Under the pieces are notes generated by a model. That model was given only the letters and a program-made list of their open reading frames with translations. It was not told the DNA's origin and made no database searches. A stretch of 64,000 nucleotides of DNA from Methylobacteriaceae bacterium (GTDB lineage: Bacteria; Pseudomonadota; Alphaproteobacteria; Rhizobiales; Beijerinckiaceae), in contig CANEZL010000018.1 of NCBI GenBank assembly GCA_947444195.1, positions 1-64,000 on the forward strand. Direction: 5' to 3'. Made by a program: the position numbers and the translations under genes. Shown here one piece after another: positions 31,123-39,858 of the stretch (position 1 is the first letter of the stretch; each line of letters starts with the position of its first letter).

Positions 31123-32823
31123 TCACGCCTCGAACAGCGAGGGCTGCGCGGGTGCGGCTCCGGACTCGGCGCTGCCGGGCTCGGCCTCCCTGCCCCGGCG
31201 CGGGGCGGCCCGCCGGGGCGCCCGCCGGGCCGGTGCCGGCGTCTCCTGCTCCGCCCCCTCGGGCCGGGCCCGCACGGTGCCGTCGGAGAATTGCAGGGCG
31301 AGGCTCGCGGCGCGCGCCGCCGCCTCCGCCCGGCGCAGGGGCAGGCCGGCCTCGTCGCGCACCAGCACGTAGCCCCGCTCCAGCACCGCCTTGTAGCTCA
31401 GCGAACCGAGCAGCGCCCCGAGCGCCCCGAGCCGGTCCCGGCGCCGCTCCACCGTGCGGGTGCCGGCCTGGGCCCAGCGCACGAGCAGGGCGGCGAGCCG
31501 GTCGGCCCGGCGCGCCTCGAGGGCGCGGGCGCGATCGAGGGTCGCCGCGCGGGCGGCGCGCAGGCGCTGCCCGAGCTGGTCGAGATGCTCGGACTTGCGC
31601 AGGAGGTCGTTGCGCAGGGCCGTGCCGGGGCGGTGGTCGATGCGGGCGAGCCGGGCGCGGGCATTGGCCAGCGCCACGTCCGGGGCGCGCCGGGCGAGCC
31701 GGTCGAGGAGCCCCTGCAGGCGCTGGCGATGGCCGCGCGCCCCCGCGGCGAGGGCCGGGGCGAGGCGCGCCTCGGCGAGGTCGAGGCGCTGGCGCTTGGC
31801 CGCCAGGAAGGCGTCGGGCCCGGGGATCGCGCGGGAGACGGCGCGGAGATCCGCCCGGTCCCGGTCGAGCCGGCGCAGGACCGCGCCCGCGTTGCGGCCG
31901 CCGAGATCGTGCACCTGGGCCGCGAGGTCGGCCTGCACCGGCACCGCCATCTCGGCCGCCCCCGTGGGGGTCGGCGCGCGCCGGTCGGAGACGTAGTCGA
32001 TGAGCGTGGTGTCGGTCTCGTGGCCCACCGCCGAGATCAGCGGGATCCGGCTCTCGAAGGCGGCGCGGACGACGCATTCCTCGTTGAAGGCCCAGAGGTC
32101 CTCGATGGAGCCGCCGCCGCGGGCGACGATGAGCACGTCCGGCCGCGGGATCGCCCCGCCGGGCTCCAGGGCGTTAAAGCCCCGGATCGCCGCGGCGATC
32201 TCCTCGGCCGCCCCCTCCCCCTGCACCCGCACCGGCCAGACCAGGACGGGGCGCGGGAAGCGGTCGGCCAGCCGGTGCAGGATGTCGCGGATCACGGCGC
32301 CGGTGGGCGAGGTGACGACGCCGACGCTGCGGGGCAGGAAGGGGATCGGCCGCTTGTGCTCGGGGGCGAACAGCCCCTCCGCCGCGAGCGCCCGCTTGCG
32401 CTCCTCGAGGAGCGCCATCCAGGCGCCGATCCCGGCGGGCTCCAGGCTCTCGACGACGATCTGGTAGGAGGACTTGCCGGGATAGGTGGTGATGCGCCCG
32501 GTGGCGACCACCTCCAGCCCCTCCTGCGGTTTCTGGCGCAGGCGCCCGAACACGCCCTTCCAGACCACGGCGTCGATGCGCGCCTGCCCGTCCTTGAGGG
32601 AGAAATATGCGTGGCCCGAGCCGTGCGGCCCGCGATAGCCCGAGATCTCGCCGCGCAGGCGCACGTGCCCGAACGCGTCCTCCAGGGTCCGCTTCAGGGC
32701 GGCGGCGAGTTCCCCCACCGACCATTCCGGCTGGTTGGCGCTGAGCACGCGCGCGGACGGAACGTCGGCGGCGGGCTCCGGACGGGGCGCGGCGCGCGCC
32801 GGGGGCGGGGGGACCAGGGGCAT
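31123..32823 (-). CDS. xseA: Exodeoxyribonuclease VII large subunit
   Basis: A 566-residue protein. The OB-fold DNA-binding domain covers about residues 25-125 (WSVGELAAALKRTLEDAFGHVRLRGEISG, GHAYFSLKDGQARIDAVVWKG). The catalytic part follows (VGVVTSPTGAVIRDILHRL, ARGGGSIEDLWAFNEE, SAVGHETDTTLIDYVSDRRAPTPTGAAE), then a long coiled coil. With XseB it degrades single-stranded DNA. The length exceeds the E. coli protein (456) because of a long C-terminal Arg/Ala-rich tail (residues 500-566). No xseB is adjacent. Confidence 0.95.
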   Translation of the reverse strand: MPLVPPPPARAAPRPEPAADVPSARVLSANQPEWSVGELAAALKRTLEDAFGHVRLRGEISGYRGPHGSGHAYFSLKDGQARIDAVVWKGVFGRLRQKPQEGLEVVATGRITTYPGKSSYQIVVESLEPAGIGAWMALLEERKRALAAEGLFAPEHKRPIPFLPRSVGVVTSPTGAVIRDILHRLADRFPRPVLVWPVRVQGEGAAEEIAAAIRGFNALEPGGAIPRPDVLIVARGGGSIEDLWAFNEECVVRAAFESRIPLISAVGHETDTTLIDYVSDRRAPTPTGAAEMAVPVQADLAAQVHDLGGRNAGAVLRRLDRDRADLRAVSRAIPGPDAFLAAKRQRLDLAEARLAPALAAGARGHRQRLQGLLDRLARRAPDVALANARARLARIDHRPGTALRNDLLRKSEHLDQLGQRLRAARAATLDRARALEARRADRLAALLVRWAQAGTRTVERRRDRLGALGALLGSLSYKAVLERGYVLVRDEAGLPLRRAEAAARAASLALQFSDGTVRARPEGAEQETPAPARRAPRRAAPRRGREAEPGSAESGAAPAQPSLFEA

Positions 32824-33195
32824 GGGGCCGGACGCTAGGCGCGCGCGGGCGCGAGGTCAAAGGGCAGGTCGAAGGGCTGGTCCCGACGGGCGGACCGATG
32901 GGGATGGCGGCGCCCTGCGACATCCGTACGCGGCGGGACGGCCCCCGCGCGCGGCGCGCCGGGGCCAACCTCACCGTGGCCGCCCTCGACCGCCCTCGTC
33001 GTCCCTCGTCGTCCCTTGGCCTCCCCCGTGTTCTGTCCTACAGGCAGCAGACCGTCACGAGGTCTGCATGGTGCCGCGAGCCGCCGCCCCCATCCGGGAT
33101 CCGTTCCGCACGGGCGCGCGCCGCCAAGCCCCGGTCCCCCCGGAGACGCCCCCGCTGACCCGGCCCGGCCCCGGTCCGGATGGAGACTGACCCCC
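32824..33195. other. Divergent intergenic region xseA / kaiC-like, with an inverted repeat
   Basis: A 372-bp gap. GCAGACC-7-GGTCTGC at 33047-33067 is a perfect 7-bp inverted repeat 129 bp before the kaiC-like start and may be an operator or leader hairpin. A pyrimidine-rich direct repeat (CCCTCGTCGT about twice) lies at 32993-33015. No small gene with a ribosome site was seen. Confidence 0.5.
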
Positions 33196-34683
33196 ATGGC
33201 CGCGCACACTGACAAGGCGGCGCTCGGCGTCTACGGCCTCGACGGCATCCTCGCGGGCGGGCTCGCCCGCAACCGCGCCTACCTGCTGGAAGGCAGCCCC
33301 GGCACCGGCAAGACCACACTCGCCCTGCAATTCCTCCTGGAGGGCGCCCGGGCGGGCGAGCGCTGCCTCTACATCACCCTGTCCGAGACCCGGGAGGAGC
33401 TGTGCGAGAGCGCCCGCTCCCACGGCTGGACGCTCGGGGACAGCATCACCGTGTTCGAGCTGGTGCCCCCCGAGAGCCTGCTCGACGGCGAGCAGCAGCA
33501 GAGCCTGCTCTACTCCTCCGATCTCGAACTCGGCGAGACCACCAAGGTGATCTTCGACCAGATCGAGCGGGCCAAGCCCGAGCGGGTGGTGCTCGACAGC
33601 CTGTCCGAGATCCGCCTGCTGGCCGGCAACTCCCTGCGCTACCGGCGGCAGATCCTGGCGCTCAAGCACTACTTCGCCCGCCACGCCGCGACGGTGCTGA
33701 TGCTCGACGACCTCACCGCCGACGCCCAGGACAAGACCGTGCACAGCGTGGCCCACGCGGTGATCCGCCTGGAGGAGCTCTCCCCCGAATACGGCGCCGA
33801 GCGGCGGCGCCTGCGCGTGGTGAAGTATCGCGGCCAGCGCTACGGCGGCGGCTACCACGATTTCTCGATCCAGACCGGCGGGGTGACGGTCTACCCGCGC
33901 CTCGTCGCGCTGGAGCACAAGACCGGCTTCGCGCGCACGCAGGCATCGAGCGGCATCGCCGAGCTGGACGCCCTCGTCGGCGGCGGCATCGAGCAGGGGT
34001 CGAGCACCCTGGTCCTCGGGCCCGCGGGCACGGGCAAGACGCTGCTGACGCTCCAGTTCGCCCTCGCGGCGATCGCGCGGGGCGAGCGCGCGGCCCTGTT
34101 CATCTTCGACGAGGAGATCGGGCTGCTCTTCGCCCGGACCCGGGCCATGGGCCACGACCTGGAGGCCCTGCAGGCGTCCGGCCGGCTCTTCGTGGAGCAG
34201 GTCGACGCGGCCGAACTCTCCCCCGGCGAGTTCGCCCACCGCGTGCGGATCTGCATCGATCACCACCAGATCCGGACGGTGATCATCGACAGCCTCAACG
34301 GCTACCAGGCGGCGATGCCGGAGGAGAACGCCCTCATCCTCCACATCCACGAACTGCTGCAGTACCTCAACCGGCAGGGCGCCTCGACCTTCCTGACGGT
34401 GGCCCAGCACGGGCTCGTGGGCGACATGCGGGCGCCGGTCGACGTGACCTACCTCGCCGACACGGTGGTCCTGCTGCGCTACTTCGAGGCGGTGGGGCAG
34501 GTGCGCCGCGCGATCTCGGTCATCAAGAAGCGCACCAGCGCGCACGAATCCACCATCCGCGAGTACCGGATCAGCCGCGACGGCCTCACGATCGGCCCGG
34601 CGCTGCACAATTTCCAGGGCGTGCTGCGCGGCGTGCCCAGCCTCGTCGGCCCGGGCCCCGGATCCGAAGCCCAGACCGCCTGA
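33196..34683 (+). CDS. KaiC-like double-domain RecA-type ATPase
   Basis: A 495-residue protein with two KaiC domains. CI: Walker A GSPGTGKTT (33-41), LSETREEL in the catalytic-Glu position with only one Glu. CII: Walker A GPAGTGKTLL near residue 276, FDEEIGLLF with two acidic residues, and the C-terminal VIKKRTSAHESTIREYRIS that closes KaiC proteins. By hand alignment the CII phosphorylation pair (Ser-Thr in Synechococcus) is Thr418-Tyr419 (VDVTYLADTVVLL). ATG 33196 follows GGAG. The next gene, an HWE-type kinase, overlaps by one base; there is no kaiA or kaiB in the window, so it is unlikely to be a cyanobacterial-type clock and more likely a signalling ATPase. Confidence 0.9.
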   Translation: MAAHTDKAALGVYGLDGILAGGLARNRAYLLEGSPGTGKTTLALQFLLEGARAGERCLYITLSETREELCESARSHGWTLGDSITVFELVPPESLLDGEQQQSLLYSSDLELGETTKVIFDQIERAKPERVVLDSLSEIRLLAGNSLRYRRQILALKHYFARHAATVLMLDDLTADAQDKTVHSVAHAVIRLEELSPEYGAERRRLRVVKYRGQRYGGGYHDFSIQTGGVTVYPRLVALEHKTGFARTQASSGIAELDALVGGGIEQGSSTLVLGPAGTGKTLLTLQFALAAIARGERAALFIFDEEIGLLFARTRAMGHDLEALQASGRLFVEQVDAAELSPGEFAHRVRICIDHHQIRTVIIDSLNGYQAAMPEENALILHIHELLQYLNRQGASTFLTVAQHGLVGDMRAPVDVTYLADTVVLLRYFEAVGQVRRAISVIKKRTSAHESTIREYRISRDGLTIGPALHNFQGVLRGVPSLVGPGPGSEAQTA

Positions 34684-35795
34684 TGCCCCACCGCGACGGG
34701 AGTTCCGAGCGGGCGCTGATCCTCGCGCCGGTCGGCCGCGACGCCGCCGTCGCCGCCGCGCTGCTGCGCGAGGACGGGCTCGACTCGCATGTCTGCCGGG
34801 ATCTCGCCGAACTGCACGACGGCATGGCCGCGGGCGCCGGTCTCGTCCTCCTCACCGAGGAGGCGGTGCGCACCGCGGACCTGACCCGGATCCGCCACTG
34901 GATCGCGGCCCAGCCGCCCTGGTCGGACCTGCCCTTCATCCTGCTCACGGGGCGCGGCGGGATCGAGCGCAACCCGCAGGCGCAGCGGCTCTCCGAGGTT
35001 CTGGGCAACGTCACCTTCCTGGAGCGGCCCTTCCACCCGACCACGCTCATCAGCGTGGCGCGCACCGCCCTGCGCGGGCGCCGCCGCCAGTACGAGGCGC
35101 GCGCGCGCCTCGCCGAACTCGATGCCGGCGAGAAGCAGCTGCGCGCGGCGCTGGCGGCGGAGAAGCGCTGGGCCCAGCACCAGCGCCTGCTCATCGACGA
35201 GCTGAACCACCGGGTGAAGAACACCCTGGCGACCGTGCAGTCGATCGCCGGACAGACCCTGCGGAACGCCGCGACGAACGCGGAGGCCCACGAGGGGCTG
35301 GAGAGCCGCCTCCTGGCCCTGTCGCGCGCCCACGACGTGCTCACGCGGGAGAACTGGGACGGGGCCAACCTCACCGAGGTCGTGGCCCAGGCGATCACCC
35401 CCTACAACCCGCGCGACGGCGCCCGCTTCCGGGTCGGCGGGCCGGAGGTGCGGCTCTCGCCGCGCATGGCCCTGGCCCTGGCGATGGCCTTCCAGGAACT
35501 CGCGACCAACGCCGTCAAGTACGGTGCGCTCTCGAACGGGACCGGCCATGTGGAGATCGCGTGGCGCGTCACCGAGGGCGGAATCACCGAGGGCGGGGTG
35601 GCGGGGGATGGTGGCCCGGGCCGCCTCGACCTGCGCTGGGCGGAGGTCGGCGGCCCGCCCGTGCGGGCGCCGAAGCGGCGCGGCTTCGGCTCCCGGCTGA
35701 TCGAGCGCAACCTCGCGCGCGACCTCGACGGGTCGGTCGAGATCCGCTTCGAGCCGGGCGGGGTTCTGTGCACGGTGGACGCGCCGATCGGCTGA
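34683..35795 (+). CDS. HWE-type histidine kinase with degenerate receiver, coupled to the KaiC-like gene
   Basis: A 370-residue protein. Residues 1-125 resemble a receiver (ALILAPVGRDAAVAAALL, FILLTGR, FLERPFHP), but the phospho-acceptor Asp is missing (GLVLLTEEAV). A coiled linker leads to the H box LLIDELNHRVKNTLATVQ with His176, then an ATPase domain: AFQELATNAVKYGALS, LRWAEVGGPPV and RGFGSRLIE. The W-x-E motif is of the HWE family, though the His before the N-box Glu is Gln271. A Gly/Glu-rich insert (TEGGITEGGVAGDGG) separates two strands. ATG 34683 lies in TGATG with the kaiC-like stop. The stop codon is supplied by the 80-bp repeat. Confidence 0.88.
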   Translation: MPHRDGSSERALILAPVGRDAAVAAALLREDGLDSHVCRDLAELHDGMAAGAGLVLLTEEAVRTADLTRIRHWIAAQPPWSDLPFILLTGRGGIERNPQAQRLSEVLGNVTFLERPFHPTTLISVARTALRGRRRQYEARARLAELDAGEKQLRAALAAEKRWAQHQRLLIDELNHRVKNTLATVQSIAGQTLRNAATNAEAHEGLESRLLALSRAHDVLTRENWDGANLTEVVAQAITPYNPRDGARFRVGGPEVRLSPRMALALAMAFQELATNAVKYGALSNGTGHVEIAWRVTEGGITEGGVAGDGGPGRLDLRWAEVGGPPVRAPKRRGFGSRLIERNLARDLDGSVEIRFEPGGVLCTVDAPIG

Positions 35796-35872
35796 TACGA
35801 CCGAGCCCGCGCGGCGCATGAGCGACGCCCATATCCGCCATCCCGCAGGGATCGATCGGATCTGGTATGACG
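35793..35872. repeat. 80-bp intergenic repeat, copy 2 (inverted to copy 1)
   Basis: This unit is the reverse complement of 28245-28325 with few changes. It begins with TGA, the stop codon of the HWE kinase, and ends 14 bp before the next gene's stop. It contains CATCCCGCAGGGATCGATCG with pairing arms. Confidence 0.8.
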
Positions 35873-35885
35873 CCCCGCCGGCGCC

Positions 35886-36074
35886 TCAGGGGCGCTTGAG
35901 CGGTGCGAGTTCGCTCTCCCGGGCGGCGCGCTCCCCCGTATCCGTGCGGATGCGATAGGCCGGCTCGCCGGCGCGGTCCTCCGGCATCAGGCGGATGATC
36001 TCGCCGAGTTCCTGCGTGCCGGGGCCGCCCGGCACGCGCTGGACCCGCTGGCCGATCTTGAATTTGTGCGTCAC
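35886..36074 (-). CDS. Small hypothetical protein, SH3-like composition
   Basis: A 62-residue basic protein starting at GTG 36074 behind AAGGTGAAG. THKFKIGQRVQRVPGG, then GEIIRLMPEDRAGEPAYRIRTDTGERAARESEL, reads like a small beta barrel of the kind in short DNA- or RNA-binding proteins, but I cannot name the family. It is the last of three same-direction small genes after cspA and the DUF6481 gene. Confidence 0.55.
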   Translation of the reverse strand: MTHKFKIGQRVQRVPGGPGTQELGEIIRLMPEDRAGEPAYRIRTDTGERAARESELAPLKRP

Positions 36075-36141
36075 GGGACTTCACCTTTCCGCGAGGTGGG
36101 GGCGCCGTCGGCGGACATGGCCGGCGGGTGGTCCGGGCGGC

Positions 36142-36510
36142 TCAGCCGCGCCGCTGCGCCTTGGCCTTGCGGGCGAGATAGCGGGCGTCGCGCTGCAGCT
36201 TCAGCGCGGCCTGCCGCTCGCGGGCCCGCTCGGCCTCCTCGGCCAGGGCCTTCGCCCGCCGCTCGGCCTCGGCGGCCTGCTCGGCGGCGATGCGGGCCGC
36301 CGCCTGCTCCGCCTCGATCGCCCGCTGGGCCGCGCGGTCGGCGGCGCGCGTCTCCCGGGCGGCGGCGACGGCCTGGCGGGCCGCCTGGCGCGTGAGCACG
36401 GCCGGGCTGTCGGCGGCGGGGCGCGCCTGGAAGCGCGTCACCATCGCGCGGCGGGCCTCGGCGGCCGAGCGCAGGCGCTCGGACATGGTCTGGGTCTGAT
36501 GGAAGCTCAC
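36142..36510 (-). CDS. DUF6481 family protein
   Basis: A 122-residue, highly helical and charged protein. SERLRSAAEARRAMVTRFQARPAADSPAVL is the conserved opening; a long Ala/Glu/Arg coiled coil follows, and RDARYLARKAKAQ closes it, as in DUF6481 proteins. GTG 36510 was chosen because AGGAG lies 6 bases before it; ATG 36486 has no ribosome site. It is 116 bp downstream of cspA in the same direction. Function unknown; an RNA or ribosome-linked role is only a guess from composition and neighbour. Confidence 0.7.
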   Translation of the reverse strand: MSFHQTQTMSERLRSAAEARRAMVTRFQARPAADSPAVLTRQAARQAVAAARETRAADRAAQRAIEAEQAAARIAAEQAAEAERRAKALAEEAERARERQAALKLQRDARYLARKAKAQRRG

Positions 36511-36626
36511 ACACTCTCCTGGCTTGGACGGGTCGGGCGCGGTCGGCCGGTCCGGACCGCCGAACGGCCCGGAGGAATCGCGGGCGTCGCCCCGGACGCG
36601 GCGGCGCGCGGCCGGGGCGGCCGGGG

Positions 36627-36836
36627 TCAGGCGGCCTGGAGCTGGCCGGCCGACTGCTTGCCGGAGCGGCGGTCGGTCTCGAGCTCGTAGGAGACCTTCT
36701 GGCCCTCGGTCAGGCCGCGCAGGCCGGCGCGCTCGACGGCGGAGATGTGGACGAAGACGTCCTTGCCGCCGTCCTCGGGCTGGATGAAGCCGAAGCCCTT
36801 CTGCTCGTTGAACCACTTCACGGTACCGATACTCAT
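36627..36836 (-). CDS. Cold-shock protein, CspA family
   Basis: A 69-residue single-domain protein. [21 protein letters not shown] and [15 protein letters not shown] carry RNP1 (KGFGFI) and RNP2 (VFVHI); [20 protein letters not shown] completes the barrel. It binds single-stranded nucleic acid and RNA. Its likely promoter lies about 150 bp upstream, so the mRNA has a long leader, as is common for cold-shock genes. Confidence 0.95.
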   Translation of the reverse strand: MSIGTVKWFNEQKGFGFIQPEDGGKDVFVHISAVERAGLRGLTEGQKVSYELETDRRSGKQSAGQLQAA

Positions 36837-36986
36837 GGCGATCCCTGTCATCGTTGAGGCGTGCGGAGAGGGCCGCGGAGAACCGGACATCGGTTCGCCG
36901 CGCCCTGCGGATCGATAGCGAGGGAAGGTGAGAAGCGCCGTTGCAGGCGTCACGGCCCAGTAATCCGGCCGCGTATCGATAATCTT

Positions 36987-37015
36987 GAATTAGTTCCTCG
37001 CCGATGATTCCGCAA
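36987..37015 (-). promoter_or_regulatory. Likely cspA promoter
   Basis: On the minus strand TTGCGG (37010-37015) and TAATTC (36987-36992) are separated by 17 bp in an AT-rich island. Transcription from here gives a leader of about 145 bases before cspA. The remaining 37016-37263 holds no gene that I can see. Confidence 0.5.
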
Positions 37016-37263
37016 GCCATGCGCGGGAAGACATGCCGGAATTTCGGTATTTTCGGCCGCGAGCGATGATTTTCATGCGGATTTTCAGTCCAGAAGCGCG
37101 CTGATCCGCGATCGTACGCGGGTCGGCGCGATCCCCAGCGCGGCCCGCGGCCCGGGACCTCCGCGCGGGGGCTCGGACGGGCGGGGTTGACGCCGTTGCC
37201 GCCGTTTGCGACCGCCTGACGCGGCGCGCCGCCGGGGCGGCCGGCCGCCCGACAGGAGTGCCC

Positions 37264-37491
37264 ATGACGACCGCGATCGAAAGCGACCAGAAGCTCCACC
37301 TCGTCTTCGGGGGCGAGCTGTCCAACCTCGAAGGTGTGCGCTTCAAGGACCTGAAGGGCCTCGACATCGTCGGCATCTTTCCCGACTACGCCTCGGCCCA
37401 GGTCGCCTGGAAGGCCAAGGCCCAGGCCACCGTCGACAGCGCGCAGACGCGCTACTTCATCGTCCACCTGCACCGCCTGCTCGAGCCGTGA
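37264..37491 (+). CDS. DUF4170 domain protein
   Basis: A 75-residue protein. LHLVFGGELSNLEGVRFKDL, LDIVGIFPDYASAQVAWKAKAQATVD and TRYFIVHLHRLLEP fit the DUF4170 family of alphaproteobacteria along its whole length. The structure is expected to be a small alpha-beta fold; the function is not known. AGGAG at 37254 supports ATG 37264 (or GTG 37258). It stands alone. Confidence 0.8.
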   Translation: MTTAIESDQKLHLVFGGELSNLEGVRFKDLKGLDIVGIFPDYASAQVAWKAKAQATVDSAQTRYFIVHLHRLLEP

Positions 37492-37686
37492 GCGGCGCGG
37501 GCGCCCGAGTCTTGTGCGGCGCGGCAGGAGCGCGGCGTGAAGCCATTGTGACGGCTCCGCGCCGCTGATAAGAGCCGACCCGGCCGTCAGGCGCCGGGCC
37601 GGCGCCGGATGTTCGCAAGGTCTCGACGTGTTCACACGTTCTTCGCAGGGCGCGCCGCGGGGCGGCGCGAGCTTAGGTCGGCAGGC

Positions 37687-38634
<948 letters not shown>

Positions 38635-38646
38635 AGCTTCGGCTGC

Positions 38647-38663
38647 CTCCGCCGCAGGCGGAG
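38647..38663 (+). terminator. Short hairpin after prs
   Basis: CTCCGCC, a GCA loop and GGCGGAG make a 7-bp perfect stem 13 bp after the prs stop. There is no T run. Confidence 0.45.
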
Positions 38664-38742
38664 AAATCGAGCGGGCGCGCGCGGCGAGTTCGTGCGTCCC
38701 CGGGCGGCCGGGATCGTCCCGCCGCGCCGTCGCGGAACGTGA

Positions 38743-38771
38743 TTGCGCAGCCCTGCGCCCCTGCCTATAGT
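38743..38771 (+). promoter_or_regulatory. Likely sigma-70 promoter of trcR
   Basis: TTGCGC (38743-38748) and TATAGT (38766-38771) are separated by 17 bp. The predicted leader is about 110 bases. Confidence 0.6.
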
Positions 38772-38890
38772 GCGGACATTCCCCTTTTTCGTGGCGTGAG
38801 GCGGGAGCATCCGGACAGCCGTCCGGATCCCGCGGACCGGTGTCCCCGTTCCGGGCCGATCCCGCGCCCGCGAACGCTTGGAGCCCCCTC

Positions 38891-39595
38891 ATGTCCCAGG
38901 GTCCCCTGATGCCCAAGGCCACCGCCGTGTGGCTCGTCGAGAACACCTCGCTGACCTTCGAGCAGGTCGCCGACTTCTGCAAGCTGCACCCCCTCGAGGT
39001 GAAGGGCATCGCCGACGGCGAGGTCGCCGCCGGCATCAAGGGCCTCGACCCGATCACCACGGGCCAGCTCACCCGCGACGAGATCGAGAAGGCGCAGAAG
39101 GCGCCGCACTACAAGCTCAAGCAGGCGGTCTCCAAGGTGAAGCTGCCGGAGGTGAAGCGCACCACCAAGGGCCCGCGCTACACCCCCCTGTCGCGCCGCC
39201 AGGACCGGCCGAACGCCATCCTCTGGCTCCTGCGCAACCATCCCGAGCTGAAGGACGCGCAGATCATCCGGCTGGTCGGCACCACCAAGTCGACCATCCA
39301 GCAGATCCGCGAGCGCACCCACTGGAATTCCGGCTCCCTCCAGCCGATGGACCCGGTGACGCTCGGCCTCTGCACGCAGATCGACCTCGACTTCGAGGTG
39401 CAGCGCTCCGCCGCCGACCGGCCCGCCACCCTGCCGGCGGATGCGGGCGCCTCGCTCCTGCCCCCCGAACTCTCCACCGCCCACGAGGAGGCCGAGGATC
39501 ACCGCGCCTCCGCCCGCGACGAGCGCCCCGACGCGGATTCAGTCTTCGCCAAGCTCAAGGGCCGTCGCCAGGACGAGGACGACGACGCGTACTGA
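38891..39595 (+). CDS. trcR: Cell-cycle regulator TrcR (DUF1013 family)
   Basis: A 234-residue protein. PKATAVWLVENTSLTFEQVADFC, HPLEVKGIADGEVAAGIKGLDPI, KRTTKGPRYTPLSRRQDRPNAILWLLRNHPEL, IIRLVGTTKSTIQQIRERTHWN and LGLCTQIDLDFEV are the conserved blocks of DUF1013, known as TrcR in Caulobacter. The middle has a helix-turn-helix-like part. The C-terminal 55 residues are acidic and variable. A good promoter lies upstream; rpsA follows with its own promoter. Confidence 0.9.
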   Translation: MSQGPLMPKATAVWLVENTSLTFEQVADFCKLHPLEVKGIADGEVAAGIKGLDPITTGQLTRDEIEKAQKAPHYKLKQAVSKVKLPEVKRTTKGPRYTPLSRRQDRPNAILWLLRNHPELKDAQIIRLVGTTKSTIQQIRERTHWNSGSLQPMDPVTLGLCTQIDLDFEVQRSAADRPATLPADAGASLLPPELSTAHEEAEDHRASARDERPDADSVFAKLKGRRQDEDDDAY

Positions 39596-39605
39596 CGGGC
39601 TCGTG

Positions 39606-39634
39606 TTGAACGTGGGGGCGTTCTGGTCTATGGA
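39606..39634 (+). promoter_or_regulatory. Likely sigma-70 promoter of rpsA
   Basis: TTGAAC (39606-39611) and TATGGA (39629-39634) are separated by 17 bp. The start codon is about 220 bp further, leaving a long leader that could be used for autoregulation by S1. Confidence 0.55.
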
Positions 39635-39858
39635 GCCCGCGTCCTGCCGGTTAGGATCGCGGGCCCGCTTGCGTGGCGCGCGCTCTTAAATCTCGACCGG
39701 CCGGACCGCCCTCGGACACCGCATGGACGCATCGGCAAGCCGGTCCGACAGGATCCGGTCGCCCCTCCCCCCATCCGGGACGGGCCGCGATGCCCGGGGA
39801 CGCACAGCAACACGAGCCGCCGATGCCGGGCCTCGCGCACGAGGCCCCAGGAGAGAGA

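Noticed and set aside
33196..34683. Circadian clock operon
   Set aside because: There is no kaiA or kaiB in the window and the phosphorylation residues differ, so a clock role was not claimed.
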